From positions 124,001 to 188,000 of the forward strand of contig OZ244850.1 in NCBI GenBank assembly GCA_965220895.1: a stretch of DNA of 64,000 nucleotides, in the 5' to 3' direction. Below are positions 7,739 through 16,338 of this stretch, piece after piece (the stretch's first letter is position 1; every line of letters starts with the position of its first letter). Made by a program: the position numbers and the translations under genes. The DNA is from WTFY01 sp965220895. GTDB taxonomy: Bacteria; Pseudomonadota; Gammaproteobacteria; UBA4575. The notes under the pieces are model-generated. The model saw only the letters and a list, made by a program, of their open reading frames with translations, ran no database searches and had not been told where the DNA came from.

Positions 7739-8176
7739 ATGACCGAGATCACGCTAGAACTTGCCAACACAATCATTGATGCTGCCCTGCTTGAAGGCCG
7801 CAAGCGAAAGCTGGCGCCGCTGGCGGTAGCCGTGCTGGATGCCGGAGGCCACCTCAAAGCCCTGTCGCGCGCCGATGGCGCGAGCTTCATGCGCCCGATG
7901 ATGGCGGTCGCCAAGGCATGGGGCGCGATCGGTGTCGGCGTCTCGTCACGCACCCTGGGCCAGATGGGTGAGCAGCGACCCGTGTTCATGAATGCGCTTG
8001 CCCAGGTCGCCGACCAGCGGTTGCTGCCGGTGCCGGGAGGCGTGCTCGTGCGCGATGCCAATGATGCGATCATCGGTGCCGTCGGCATCTCCGGCGATGT
8101 GTCCGACGAGGACGAGCATTGTGCTGTTGCGGGGATTCGCGAAGCCGGTTTTCAGGCAGATGCGGGAAAGCCTTAA
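7739..8176 (+). CDS. GlcG/HbpS family protein (DUF336)
   Basis: The product (145 aa) is a single GlcG/HbpS-like domain. It shows the usual beginning LELANTIIDAAL, then LAVAVLDAGGHLKALSRADG, and the conserved PVPGGVLVRDANDAIIGAVG with an SGDVSDEDEHCAVAGI tail. Family members bind haem or cobalamin, or accompany glycolate and diol metabolism; the function of this copy is unknown. A glcDEF set exists in the window at 34.8-38.5 kb, but the two loci are not linked. A start at 7739 fits the family N-terminus; an AGAGG-like site precedes it. Confidence 0.75.
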   Translation: MTEITLELANTIIDAALLEGRKRKLAPLAVAVLDAGGHLKALSRADGASFMRPMMAVAKAWGAIGVGVSSRTLGQMGEQRPVFMNALAQVADQRLLPVPGGVLVRDANDAIIGAVGISGDVSDEDEHCAVAGIREAGFQADAGKP

Positions 8177-8208
8177 GAATGAGTACCTGACCCAGGCCGG
8201 CGAATTGC

Positions 8209-8224
8209 AGGCCCGGGGCCTTTG
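8209..8224 (+). terminator. Short GC-rich palindrome with TTT after the DUF336 gene
   Basis: AGGCCCGGGGCCT is a self-complementary run followed by TTT about 30 bases after the stop codon. The stem is short (5-6 bp), so it is only a weak candidate terminator. Confidence 0.25.
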
Positions 8225-8306
8225 GCACTGAATCAAGCGATCACCTGACGCATGGCCGGATGCACCGACGCTACTTTTATTTCATCGAGAATGTTTGGGA
8301 GTGACT

Positions 8307-9491
8307 ATGATTAAACCGCATGGGTCCGATGCCTTGAAACCCTTGTATGTCAGCGACGAAGCACAGCGCAAGAACCTGAAGCAGGAAGCGGAGCACCTGC
8401 CCTGCGTGATGCTGAGTTCGGCGGCTTCCTGTAATGTCGTGATGCTCGGCGCCGGCTACTTCACACCGCTTACCGGATTCATGAACCTCCAGGATTCGAT
8501 CTCGGTGGCCAATACCATGCATACCTGTGACGGGCTGTTCTGGCCGGTGCCGATCATGAACCTCGTGCAGGATGCATCTTCCGTAAGGCCAGGCATTCGC
8601 ATTGCACTGAAAGACCCCAATGTGGACGGTTCCCCGGTGATCGCGATCCAGCAGGTGGAAGCCGTAGAAGAGCTCAGCGAAGCGCAGCTGGCCACCATCG
8701 TGGAGAAGACGTATCGCACCACCGATGGGGATCATCCCGGCGTGGCCACCCTCATGGCACAGGGAAAAGCGGTGATCTCGGGTCCCATACAGGTACTCAG
8801 CTACAGCTATTTCCGGGACGAGTTCCCGGACACGTTTCGCACCGCGGTTGAAATCCGCAATGAGATCAGCGAGCGGGGCTGGCAGACCGTGGTGGGCTTC
8901 CAGACCCGAAATCCCATGCACCGTGCCCATGAAGAGCTCTGCAAGATGGCCCAGGCGGCCACGGGTGCGGACGGCATACTGGTACACATGCTGCTGGGGA
9001 AACTGAAACCGGGTGACATTCCGGCCCCGGTGCGCGATGCCGCCATTCGCAAGATGGTGGAACTCTATTTCCCGCCCAACAGTGTCATGATCACGGGCTA
9101 TGGATTCGACATGCTGTATGCCGGCCCGCGCGAGGCGGTATTGCATGCGGTCTTCCGTCAGAACTGCGGCTGCACGCATTTCATCATCGGCCGCGACCAT
9201 GCCGGAGTGGGCGACTACTACGGGGCGTTCGATGCGCAGGAGATCTTCGATGAAGAAGTTCCCCCGGGAACGCTGGGGATCGAGATCTTTCGTGCAGACC
9301 ACACGGCCTATTCCAAAAAGCTGAACCAGGTCGTCATGATGCGCGATGCGCCGGACCATGAAAAAGAGGACTTCGTACTGCTTTCAGGAACCAAGGTCCG
9401 TGCCATGCTGGCGGCCGGCGAATCCCTGCCGAAAGAATTTGCAAGACCGGAAGTCGCCGAGATCCTGATGGATTACTACCAGAACGCCTAG
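8307..9491 (+). CDS. sat: ATP sulfurylase (sulfate adenylyltransferase, Sat type)
   Basis: Sat interconverts ATP plus sulfate with adenosine-5'-phosphosulfate (APS) and pyrophosphate. The 394-residue, homooligomeric type is the one found in dissimilatory sulfate reducers and sulfur oxidisers rather than assimilatory CysDN. Catalytic motifs are clear: FQTRNPMHRAHEEL near residue 200, and GRDHAGVGDYYG near 290, followed by LSGTKVRAML. The ATG at 8307 follows TTGGGAG. In a sulfur oxidiser the enzyme would run towards ATP formation from APS; that direction is inference. No APS reductase gene is adjacent, and the gene appears monocistronic. Confidence 0.95.
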   Translation: MIKPHGSDALKPLYVSDEAQRKNLKQEAEHLPCVMLSSAASCNVVMLGAGYFTPLTGFMNLQDSISVANTMHTCDGLFWPVPIMNLVQDASSVRPGIRIALKDPNVDGSPVIAIQQVEAVEELSEAQLATIVEKTYRTTDGDHPGVATLMAQGKAVISGPIQVLSYSYFRDEFPDTFRTAVEIRNEISERGWQTVVGFQTRNPMHRAHEELCKMAQAATGADGILVHMLLGKLKPGDIPAPVRDAAIRKMVELYFPPNSVMITGYGFDMLYAGPREAVLHAVFRQNCGCTHFIIGRDHAGVGDYYGAFDAQEIFDEEVPPGTLGIEIFRADHTAYSKKLNQVVMMRDAPDHEKEDFVLLSGTKVRAMLAAGESLPKEFARPEVAEILMDYYQNA

Positions 9492-9537
9492 ACCGCAACA
9501 GAGACACTGCGAGGCCGGGTGGCGATCTGCTAACCGC

Positions 9538-10371
9538 CTAGTTCCCGGGCGGTATCCCGTCCATGAGCAAACCGGGGTCCAGCCGCTGCTGATGCCAGTT
9601 CATCCGCCAGTCCAGGTGAGGACCCGTGACCCGGCCCGTGGCGCCCACCAGGCCAATCGGCTGTCCCTGCTCCACGTGTTCCCCGACCGCTACCAGGATT
9701 TCGTGCAGATGCAGGAAGGAGGATGACAGGTTCTGGCCATGGTCGATGACTAGCGTGCCCCCTGAAAAATACATGTTCTCGGCATAGGTCACCCGGCCGG
9801 GGGCAGGTGCGAGGACCTGTGTACCGGTGGGGGCTGCGATATCAATGCCGTAATGGGGCTGGCGCGGCTGGCCGTTGAGTATCCGCTGACTGCCGTAAAT
9901 TCCCGAGATCCGCCCTTGCACGGGCCATATGAATCCCGATTTGAAATCCATGCGGTCGTCATCGAGACTTCGTGCCGCTGCTATTTCCGCGCTTTCCCTG
10001 CGAATCCGCCGCAGGGTCTGTGGTCCCGGGTTCACCTGGGCATCAGGCAGGCCGTCGATGCGCTGGGTGTCATACTCGCGCACGGCAATCTCGAACGTGT
10101 GCGAGCGCACCGTCTCGTCTTTCGCCCGTACGATGACGGTGGCCCGGGGAGGGTAGTCCCGGCCAAACCCGAGGATGAATTCACCGGAGGGGGAAACGCG
10201 CACCGCGTGCCCATTGGCCCATACTTTCGAGTCCGGGCTCACCTGTCCGAAAGCCAGCCCGCCCTGAATCAGGTTACCGGTCAGCGAGAGATCGCCTGCC
10301 CCTGCACTTGCAAGCAGGGACACCACCAGCCCGCTCCACGCGAGTGTGGCCTTGATCCAGGTAGGTATCAT
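9538..10371 (-). CDS. Secreted M23-family metallopeptidase (LytM-like)
   Basis: The 277-residue protein begins with a signal peptide (MIPTWIKATLAWSGLVVSLL to about residue 25). An N-terminal beta-rich region contains LAFGQVSPDSKVWANG. The C-terminal M23 domain has PHYGIDIAAPTG, supplying the first His-x3-Asp zinc ligands, and GPHLDWRM, supplying the last histidine; SSSFLHLHEI carries the catalytic histidine. The ligands are intact, so it should be an active peptidoglycan endopeptidase in the periplasm, rather than an EnvC-type activator. The N-terminal part resembles that of other gammaproteobacterial M23 proteins of this size. Confidence 0.85.
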   Translation of the reverse strand: MIPTWIKATLAWSGLVVSLLASAGAGDLSLTGNLIQGGLAFGQVSPDSKVWANGHAVRVSPSGEFILGFGRDYPPRATVIVRAKDETVRSHTFEIAVREYDTQRIDGLPDAQVNPGPQTLRRIRRESAEIAAARSLDDDRMDFKSGFIWPVQGRISGIYGSQRILNGQPRQPHYGIDIAAPTGTQVLAPAPGRVTYAENMYFSGGTLVIDHGQNLSSSFLHLHEILVAVGEHVEQGQPIGLVGATGRVTGPHLDWRMNWHQQRLDPGLLMDGIPPGN

Positions 10372-10416
10372 CCGGTGATCGAGCGCCTGTTGTCAGCAAA
10401 TCGCCGACAGAGATGG

Positions 10417-10440
10417 CTGCCCGGTCTGTTGACCGGGCAG
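10417..10440. terminator. Strong GC-rich hairpin between the DUF1326 and M23 genes
   Basis: CTGCCCGGTC and GACCGGGCAG form a perfect 10-bp stem with a TGTT loop. It lies between the end of the DUF1326 gene (10482) and the start of the M23 gene (10371). There is no T-run on either strand, so it may be a pause, attenuator or RNA-stabilising structure rather than a classical terminator. Confidence 0.4.
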
Positions 10441-10481
10441 GATGCTGGCCGTGGCCAGAAAATCAGATCGCGAGCGTGCGC

Positions 10482-11183
10482 TCAGGCAGGTCCGTACTGG
10501 AATGCAGAGGACAGCCCGGCCTTGCCAGACTCATACCAGTCGATGCCGTTATCGTGGTAGCGCGCCCGCTTGGACATGTGCAGCGTGATCGGGTTGTGAG
10601 GCGCAACGGCCAGCGGAGTATGGGCCAGGACGATGTCCTTGCCATCTTCTCCCTTGATGGGGGAAATATCGTTTTCACCCACGCCTTGCACCACCAGGTG
10701 TTTCCTCTCTGGCGTATCCATAATGGTGATATGGGCCTTCTTAACACTGATGAGATCGCTGATCAGACTGGCAATTATGCCCAGGTGACCACCGCCTTCG
10801 CCGCTCCATAATGCCTTCAGGGCATGAAACTGGGCATCGTTCGCCTGGTCATCAATATACAGGGCTGCGCGCCAGTTGCCATTGAGAAGGTTTCCCGGGG
10901 CATGCAGCCACACGGACACTTTCGTGCCGTCCAGGCTGACATCACCATAATGACCCTTGTCAATGCGCCAGCCAACGAGGGCCGTGCATGAACCCACGGT
11001 CGGATCATTCAGCAAAAGACACGGGCAGACGTTGTCACAGGTGCAAGACTCGAAGTAATTGCCCGTTACTTTCCAGTCCACTCCCTGTTCGGTCGAAGCC
11101 TGCGAGATCCCGAGTCCCGCAGAACCCAAAGCCATCGTGCATCCGGTAGCTTTTAGAAATTTTCTTCTGTTAAAAATTGACAT
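10482..11183 (-). CDS. DUF1326 protein with a twin-arginine signal
   Basis: The 233-residue product carries the DUF1326 core. The first conserved segment, NYFESCTCDNVCPC, begins about residue 40, followed by TVGSCTALVGW, VWLHAPGNLLNGNWRAALY, LWSGEGGGHLG and a C-terminal NGIDWYESGKAGL. The N-terminus has NRRKFLKATG followed by a hydrophobic stretch, a good Tat signal, which its neighbour lacks. The ATG at 11183 has AGGAG at normal spacing. Function is unknown; the cysteine cluster suggests metal binding or redox chemistry, which is inference. It is closely similar to the next gene along most of its length, so the pair arose by duplication. Confidence 0.8.
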   Translation of the reverse strand: MSIFNRRKFLKATGCTMALGSAGLGISQASTEQGVDWKVTGNYFESCTCDNVCPCLLLNDPTVGSCTALVGWRIDKGHYGDVSLDGTKVSVWLHAPGNLLNGNWRAALYIDDQANDAQFHALKALWSGEGGGHLGIIASLISDLISVKKAHITIMDTPERKHLVVQGVGENDISPIKGEDGKDIVLAHTPLAVAPHNPITLHMSKRARYHDNGIDWYESGKAGLSSAFQYGPA

Positions 11184-11533
11184 GTTAGTTCTCCTGCCAT
11201 CTCGTCTGAAAACGCTCCGGTTTGCATGAATCAAACCAGCCATCTCGAAAAATTTTCTACCGTGTACTATAGCCCAAAATGGCTATTCATTAAACAGGCA
11301 AGCCGATTACCGGGGCGGCAGGACATTCCATCCTGGGCGAGGTCATTGAGCACCTATTCAGATCAATGGGTTAGACAGTTTTCCTGTCCGTCTTTGGATG
11401 GACGAATCCGCTGCCTTGCTAAAACGGGTTACGGGAGGATTCGGCAGGACCCCTGGCTGGGAGCGCGCACGAACCCAAGCCAAGAAAAGCCTGGGTTCAA
11501 TACATGTGGAATCCGCCGCAGCGCGGGTTCGGT
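11184..11533. other. 350-base spacer between the two DUF1326 genes
   Basis: No convincing gene on either strand. An imperfect stem (GAACCCAAGC at 11471-11480 with GCCTGGGTTC at 11489-11498) lies near the downstream end of the second DUF1326 gene. The gap is long for a minus-strand operon, so the upstream (exported) copy may have its own promoter. Confidence 0.5.
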
Positions 11534-12142
11534 TTAGCCCGGCCCGTACTGAAACGGTGATGCCAGGGCAGCCTTGCCGGATTCGTACCAGTCAATGCCG
11601 TTGTCGCGGTACTGCGCGGTCGTGGACGTGTGCAGTGTGATCGGATTTCCCGGAGCCACGGCGAGTGGGGTGCTCGAGACGATGACAGGCTTGCCTTCTT
11701 CTCCTTCAATCGGGACGATCTCGTTTTCCCCGACCCCTTCAATCACCAGGTGCTTCCTTTCCGGCGTGCTCTCAAAGCTGATGTTCGCTTTCTTTGCACT
11801 CAGAACATTGCTGACCAGGCCCGCGATCACCGCCAGGTGACCACCGCCCTCGCCGCTCCACAAGGCACAGATGGCTTCAAATTGTGCATCATCCGCAGCC
11901 TCGTCAACATATAGTGCGAGACGCCAGTTACCAGCCGTCAGGTTGCCCGGGGCATGCAGCCAAACCGCAACCTTGATTCCGTCCAGACTGACATCGCCAA
12001 AGTGCCCCTTTTCAATGCTCCAACCGACAAGGGCCGTACACGAACCCACGGTCGGGTCTTTCAGCAAAAGACACGGGCATAAATTGTCACAGGTGCAAGA
12101 CTCGAAATAGTTGCCCTCTACACTCCAGTCTGTCGTCGCCAT
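11534..12142 (-). CDS. DUF1326 protein, cytoplasmic paralogue
   Basis: The 202-residue product has the same core as the neighbouring gene: NYFESCTCDNLCPCLLL near residue 11, TVGSCTALVGW, LHAPGNLTAGNWR, LWSGEGGGHLA and NGIDWYESGKAAL. It has no signal peptide, starting MATTDWSVEGN. GGGAGG precedes the ATG at good spacing. DUF1326 genes are commonly found beside DUF2182 membrane-protein genes, and one starts divergently at 12418. The biochemical role is not known to me. Confidence 0.8.
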   Translation of the reverse strand: MATTDWSVEGNYFESCTCDNLCPCLLLKDPTVGSCTALVGWSIEKGHFGDVSLDGIKVAVWLHAPGNLTAGNWRLALYVDEAADDAQFEAICALWSGEGGGHLAVIAGLVSNVLSAKKANISFESTPERKHLVIEGVGENEIVPIEGEEGKPVIVSSTPLAVAPGNPITLHTSTTAQYRDNGIDWYESGKAALASPFQYGPG

Positions 12143-12158
12143 AGCAAACCTCCCGGCC

Positions 12159-12223
12159 TATTTAGGATAAACACGAAACCTGCCAAAACACAGGCAGGAC
12201 TGCGTTTCAGTATAGCCTAAATA
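12159..12223. promoter_or_regulatory. Nested inverted repeats in the DUF1326/DUF2182 divergent region
   Basis: Outer arms TATTTAGG (12159-12166) and CCTAAATA (12216-12223) enclose inner arms CCTGCC (12179-12184) and GGCAGG (12193-12198). The set lies immediately upstream of the DUF1326 gene at 12142 in the shared regulatory region and could be an operator. Assignment is by position only. Confidence 0.3.
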
Positions 12224-12417
12224 AATCAAGCTTGAAATACTGTGCGCCGATCTGCAGCGCCTGTACTGCAAGGTCAGTGGACCCGGGGCCGGGCTTTCCT
12301 GCACACGGGCAATCGAGTATCATTGCTGGCAATGGTTCAGGCGCTTTGTATGGCTCTTCGCAGCGCGACTCACGTACCCACAATCCGATCGTTCAACATA
12401 CTCAGGAAGATGCTTCC

Positions 12418-13218
12418 ATGAATGCTCCCACCCCACCCGTTGCGGGACTTTCTCCACAGGACAAAAAGATTGTCATATCCGGTCTGATCCTGGTATCAGG
12501 CGTATGCTGGCTGTACATCCTCTACATGGCCTGGGCCATGGAGAACATGCACCTGGTGGATATGTGGATGCCGCCGATGGGCGGCATGCGTGCCTGGACG
12601 GCCTGGGACTTCCTGATGCTGTTCCTCATGTGGTTCATCATGATGATCGCCATGATGACCCCGAGTGTGTCGCCAATGGTCATGATGTTTACCACCGTGA
12701 GCCGCCAAAAGAAGCTCAGGCAACAGCCGTATGCCCCGACCTTCATTTTCCTGGCGGGTTACCTCGTCGCCTGGGCCCTGTACAGCGTCTTTGCGAGTGC
12801 CATCCAGTGGCCGCTGCATGAAAGCAGTGTGCTTGACCCGATGATGTACAACAACAGCTACCTGCTCAGCGGGGCAATCATCCTGCTGGCTGGTATTTAC
12901 CAGATGACGCCGATGAAGGATGCCTGCCTGAACCAGTGCAGGACACCGCTCGGTTTTTTGATGGCCGCCTGGAAGGACGGCAAAAGCGGTGCCTTCCAGA
13001 TGGGCCTGTATCATGGAATGTTCTGTGTGGGCTGCTGCTGGGCGCTGATGGCCGTGCTGCTGGCCGTGGGCGTGATGAACATGCTCTGGGTCCTGCTGAT
13101 CGCAGTCTTCGTCCTGCTCGAGAAACTCCTTCCGTTCTCTCCCACCGCGACCCGTATGATCACGGGTGCGGGGCTGATCGTCTGGGGCGGCTACTGGTTG
13201 AGCCTGCACCCCTGGTAA
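12418..13218 (+). CDS. DUF2182 multi-pass membrane protein
   Basis: The 266-residue product has about six or seven predicted membrane helices and methionine-rich segments such as MMIAMMTPSVSPMVMMF. The family's cysteine-containing motif YHGMFCVGCCWALM lies in the C-terminal half. DUF2182 proteins have been described as predicted metal-binding membrane proteins; no substrate is established to my knowledge. It is divergent from the two DUF1326 genes, a recurrent pairing that suggests a shared system. The ATG at 12418 follows AGGAAG; longer in-frame starts upstream (12232) have no support. Confidence 0.8.
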   Translation: MNAPTPPVAGLSPQDKKIVISGLILVSGVCWLYILYMAWAMENMHLVDMWMPPMGGMRAWTAWDFLMLFLMWFIMMIAMMTPSVSPMVMMFTTVSRQKKLRQQPYAPTFIFLAGYLVAWALYSVFASAIQWPLHESSVLDPMMYNNSYLLSGAIILLAGIYQMTPMKDACLNQCRTPLGFLMAAWKDGKSGAFQMGLYHGMFCVGCCWALMAVLLAVGVMNMLWVLLIAVFVLLEKLLPFSPTATRMITGAGLIVWGGYWLSLHPW

Positions 13219-13240
13219 CGGCTTACCGGGTTGCACACGC

Positions 13241-13259
13241 CTGCCCAAAACCTGGGCAG
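13241..13259 (+). terminator. Hairpin after the DUF2182 gene
   Basis: CTGCCCA and TGGGCAG form a perfect 7-bp stem with a 5-base loop, 22 bases after the stop codon. No T-run follows, so the terminator assignment is tentative. Confidence 0.35.
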
Positions 13260-13404
13260 CAAACTGCGCTGACATACGTGCCGAAATCTGCATGTCGGTG
13301 GATAAAATCGATGGCAGCCATCGCTATTACTCGATGTTCCGGCCCGGTTCTTTACCTACAACGGGTTCACTGTAACGAAACGGATATCAACCCAGGAGAG
13401 GACT

Positions 13405-13890
13405 ATGGCACAGGCAACCCCGTTACCGATCGACATCGGCATCCCCGAGCCTCAGCGCAAGGAAATCGCCACCGGTCTGAGCCAGCTGCTGGCGGACACC
13501 TACACCTTGTACCTGAAAACCCACAACTACCACTGGAACGTGACCGGACCCATGTTCACGACCCTGCACACCATGTTCGAGGCGCAGTACCAGGAGCTTG
13601 CCCTGGCCGTTGACGAAATCGCAGAGCGGATTAGGGCCCTGGGGATTTTCGCGCCCGGTTCCTACAGCCGCTTCCAGGAACTCGCCCGGATCGACGAAAA
13701 GACCCGCGTGCCGAGTGCGCAGGAGATGATCCAGCAACTGGTCCTGGGGCAGGAAACCGTGGTGCGCACGGCCCGGGAGATCTTTCCGGTCATCGAGGAA
13801 GCCCAGGACGAGCCTACTGCCGATTTGCTCACAAATCGCATGCAGACCCATGAAAAAACTGCCTGGATGCTGCGAAGTTTGTTGCAATGA
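13405..13890 (+). CDS. dps: Dps-family ferritin-like DNA/iron protection protein
   Basis: Dps dodecamers oxidise ferrous iron with hydrogen peroxide and store it, protecting DNA under oxidative stress. The product (161 aa, normal size) shows LYLKTHNYHWNVTGPMF, with the first ferroxidase His, then an E-rich helix LALAVDEIAERIRALG bearing the Asp/Glu ligands. An AGGAG site precedes the ATG at 13405. It appears monocistronic. The relation to neighbouring DUF1326/DUF2182 genes is only positional. Confidence 0.92.
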   Translation: MAQATPLPIDIGIPEPQRKEIATGLSQLLADTYTLYLKTHNYHWNVTGPMFTTLHTMFEAQYQELALAVDEIAERIRALGIFAPGSYSRFQELARIDEKTRVPSAQEMIQQLVLGQETVVRTAREIFPVIEEAQDEPTADLLTNRMQTHEKTAWMLRSLLQ

Positions 13891-14018
13891 GCAAGGCATC
13901 GGTTGATGATGGCGTGCAGACCCACGCCGTGACGCGCTATAGTGGGCGCTGGTTCCATGTGGCAGGGAATGCATTTGCTTGCAGAGCAACCCCTACACGC
14001 GACGAGTAAGGAGGAGAC

Positions 14019-14348
14019 ATGTTTGGGTTCGGCAAAAAAAACAAGGACTTCAAGGCGACGATTTTGAACACGGGCCAGACCTTTGATGTCAAAGGCGGCA
14101 TTAACCTGCTGCAGGCAGCCAAGAATGCCGGGATTGACTGGCCATGCGATTGCAAGGTCGGTTCGTGCGGGACCTGCCGTGCCAAACTGGTCACTGGCAA
14201 GGTCAAGGAGTTGACGGACTTCACCTACACCCTGGACGGAGACATGCTCAAGGCAAACTACATCCTGGCGTGCCAGGCGCGGCTGAAGACGGACGTCGAG
14301 GTGGAGGTGGATTTCGACCAGACGGCGGTCAACCCGGAATACATCTGA
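14019..14348 (+). CDS. [2Fe-2S] plant-type ferredoxin
   Basis: A 109-residue protein with the plant-type cluster motif C-x4-C-x2-C (Cys45, Cys50, Cys53) and a distal Cys85 in YILACQARL. The N-terminal extension MFGFGKKNKDF precedes the beta-grasp fold. It would carry single electrons to an unidentified reductase or oxygenase; no partner is adjacent. AAGGAGGAG immediately before the ATG is an excellent Shine-Dalgarno site. A TATAGT at about 13940 is a possible -10 box. Confidence 0.88.
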   Translation: MFGFGKKNKDFKATILNTGQTFDVKGGINLLQAAKNAGIDWPCDCKVGSCGTCRAKLVTGKVKELTDFTYTLDGDMLKANYILACQARLKTDVEVEVDFDQTAVNPEYI

Positions 14349-14461
14349 CCATGAGCACCTGCGGGTGTGACCCTGCCAGTCGTGCGGTGTACAGGCCGCC
14401 GAACCCTTGGTCCTGGCGCTGCCCGGCGGGAGCGCGCCTGTCCTTCGGATACTGAATCATC

Positions 14462-16306
14462 TTGTCCGAGGCCAGCCAACCGGGCTCGAAGAGCCAGTTG
14501 CAGCTGCTGAAACAGAAACGTTTTGCCCCCTTTTTCCTGACCCAGTTCTTCGGTGCCTTCAACGATAACGTATTCAAGAATTCGCTGATCATCCTGATCG
14601 CCTTCCAGAGCAGCTACTCCGGAAGCGACATTTCGAACTACATCATCAATCTCGCCGCGCTGCTCTTCATCCTGCCGTTTTTTCTTTTCTCTGCGACCGC
14701 CGGACAGATCGCGGACCGTTTTGGCAAGGCGGAACTGATTCGCAAGATCAAGCTGGGCGAGATTGCCATCATGCTGTTTGCCGGGGCCGGATTCTATCTC
14801 GACAGCATTCCCCTTTTGCTGTTTTGCCTGTTTCTCATGGGTACCCAGTCCTCCTTTTTCGGTCCGATCAAGTATTCCATCATCCCCGAGCATCTCCGGC
14901 AAAGGGAACTCATCGGCGGCAATGCACTGGTCGAATCGGGGACCTTCATGGCCATCCTGCTGGGCACGATGCTGGGCGGGGTGCTGGTCGGGATGGCAGA
15001 AGATGCCAGGGCGATGGTGTCCGCGACCGTGATTGTCCTGGCCGGATTCGGCTACCTGAGCGCCCTGAAAATTCCCTCCACCGCGGCGGTGGCTCCCTCG
15101 CTCAGGGTGCGCTGGAACCCGGCCGTGGAGACCGTGCGAAACGTCGCGGCACTGAGAAAATACAGACCGGTGTTTTTTTCCATCCTGGGCATTTCGTGGT
15201 TCTGGTTCCTGGGGGCGACCTACCTCACTCAGATGCCAAACTTTATCCGGCTGACCCTCGGCGCCAATGCGCAGGTGGTCACGTTTTTTCTGGCCCTGCT
15301 GTGCGTGGGCATCGGCGTGGGATCGTTGCTGTGCGAGCGCCTCTCCAACCGGTCGATCGAGCTTGGGCTGGTGCCGGTCGGCTCGATCGGGCTGACACTC
15401 TTCGGCATCGATATATTCTTTGCCACTTCCATGCAGGTCACTGGTGAGCTCCTCGGCCTGCAGGAATTCATTCGCAACCCCTCCAACTGGCGCCTGTGTA
15501 CGGACATTTTCCTGGTAGGACTGTTCGGCGGCATCTACATCGTGCCGCTGTATGCCATGGTGCAGGCCCGCACCCGCGCACAGGAGCGCGCACGGGTGAT
15601 TGCCGGAAACAATATCCTCAATGCCATTGCCATGATCGGCTCCGCCGTGTATGCAATCGCGCTCCTCGGCTCCGGCCTGAGCATCCCCATGCTTTTCCTG
15701 ACGGCGGCCTTGCTGAATGCCGCCGTGGCCCTTTTCATTTTCACGCGCGTGCCCGAGTTTCTGGTTCGCCTGATCGTCTGGACTTCGAGGACGGTGGTAT
15801 ACCGCATCGAGACCGCCGGCCTGCAAAACCTGCCCCAGCAGGGACCCCTGATCATGCTTTGCCGCCCTGCACGCCTCCTGGATGTGCTGATTCTGAGCAG
15901 TTGCCTGCGGCGCCCGATGCGTCTGTTCGTATCGCCTGAACACCTGGAGTCTTCTCTGTCGGCCTTCCTGCTCAGGGCGGTCGACCGCCTGGCCGACGCC
16001 TCCAATCCGCGGGCATCTTCCTCCGCGGTCCCCGTGCATCAGCAGATCATCCGGGACCTGGCCCGGGGGGATGCGATCGGGATCTTTGCAGATGGAAGCT
16101 TCGACCCGGAAGACCTGCAGGGACCCGAACCGGCTGATGAGGGGCAGATACGGACACAGGTCGCGGTGAACGTCGTGGCCATTACCTTGAGGAGAAGATG
16201 GCCGGGAATCGATCTGGTTGCAGAGGAGCCAGTCCGTCTGGAGTCCTGCGATACGAAGGGATTGCAAAAGGCGGTCCTGGGCGTGCTCGTTGCACCCGGT
16301 GCCTGA
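14462..16306 (+). CDS. MFS transporter fused to a degenerate PlsC-like acyltransferase domain
   Basis: Residues 1 to about 430 form a 12-helix MFS transporter with FFGAFNDNVFKNSL near the start, as in LplT-type lysophospholipid flippases and the N-terminus of Aas-type fusions. The remaining 180 residues resemble a PlsC acyltransferase, but the HX4D motif is replaced by CRPARLLD and the EGT-type motif by IFADGSFD, so catalysis is doubtful. The AMP-binding third domain of full Aas proteins is absent. The first in-frame start is TTG at 14462, nine bases after an in-frame stop; its Shine-Dalgarno site is poor. It probably handles lysophospholipids in the inner membrane (inference). Confidence 0.75.
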   Translation: MSEASQPGSKSQLQLLKQKRFAPFFLTQFFGAFNDNVFKNSLIILIAFQSSYSGSDISNYIINLAALLFILPFFLFSATAGQIADRFGKAELIRKIKLGEIAIMLFAGAGFYLDSIPLLLFCLFLMGTQSSFFGPIKYSIIPEHLRQRELIGGNALVESGTFMAILLGTMLGGVLVGMAEDARAMVSATVIVLAGFGYLSALKIPSTAAVAPSLRVRWNPAVETVRNVAALRKYRPVFFSILGISWFWFLGATYLTQMPNFIRLTLGANAQVVTFFLALLCVGIGVGSLLCERLSNRSIELGLVPVGSIGLTLFGIDIFFATSMQVTGELLGLQEFIRNPSNWRLCTDIFLVGLFGGIYIVPLYAMVQARTRAQERARVIAGNNILNAIAMIGSAVYAIALLGSGLSIPMLFLTAALLNAAVALFIFTRVPEFLVRLIVWTSRTVVYRIETAGLQNLPQQGPLIMLCRPARLLDVLILSSCLRRPMRLFVSPEHLESSLSAFLLRAVDRLADASNPRASSSAVPVHQQIIRDLARGDAIGIFADGSFDPEDLQGPEPADEGQIRTQVAVNVVAITLRRRWPGIDLVAEEPVRLESCDTKGLQKAVLGVLVAPGA

Positions 16307-16338
16307 ACCTTGCAGGGGACATCAGCCTGATAGCGGAA

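Noticed and set aside
8160..8306. Sigma-54 promoter before sat (TGGCAC at about 8223)
   Set aside because: The TGC-type -12 element is missing at the required spacing.
12496..13293. A His-rich 265-codon minus-strand frame opposite DUF2182
   Set aside because: Histidine richness mirrors the Met-rich codons of the real gene.
14258..16267. A 669-codon minus-strand open frame across the MFS gene
   Set aside because: It is the antisense shadow of a well-supported MFS gene; its product is Gln/His/Arg-rich with no domain.
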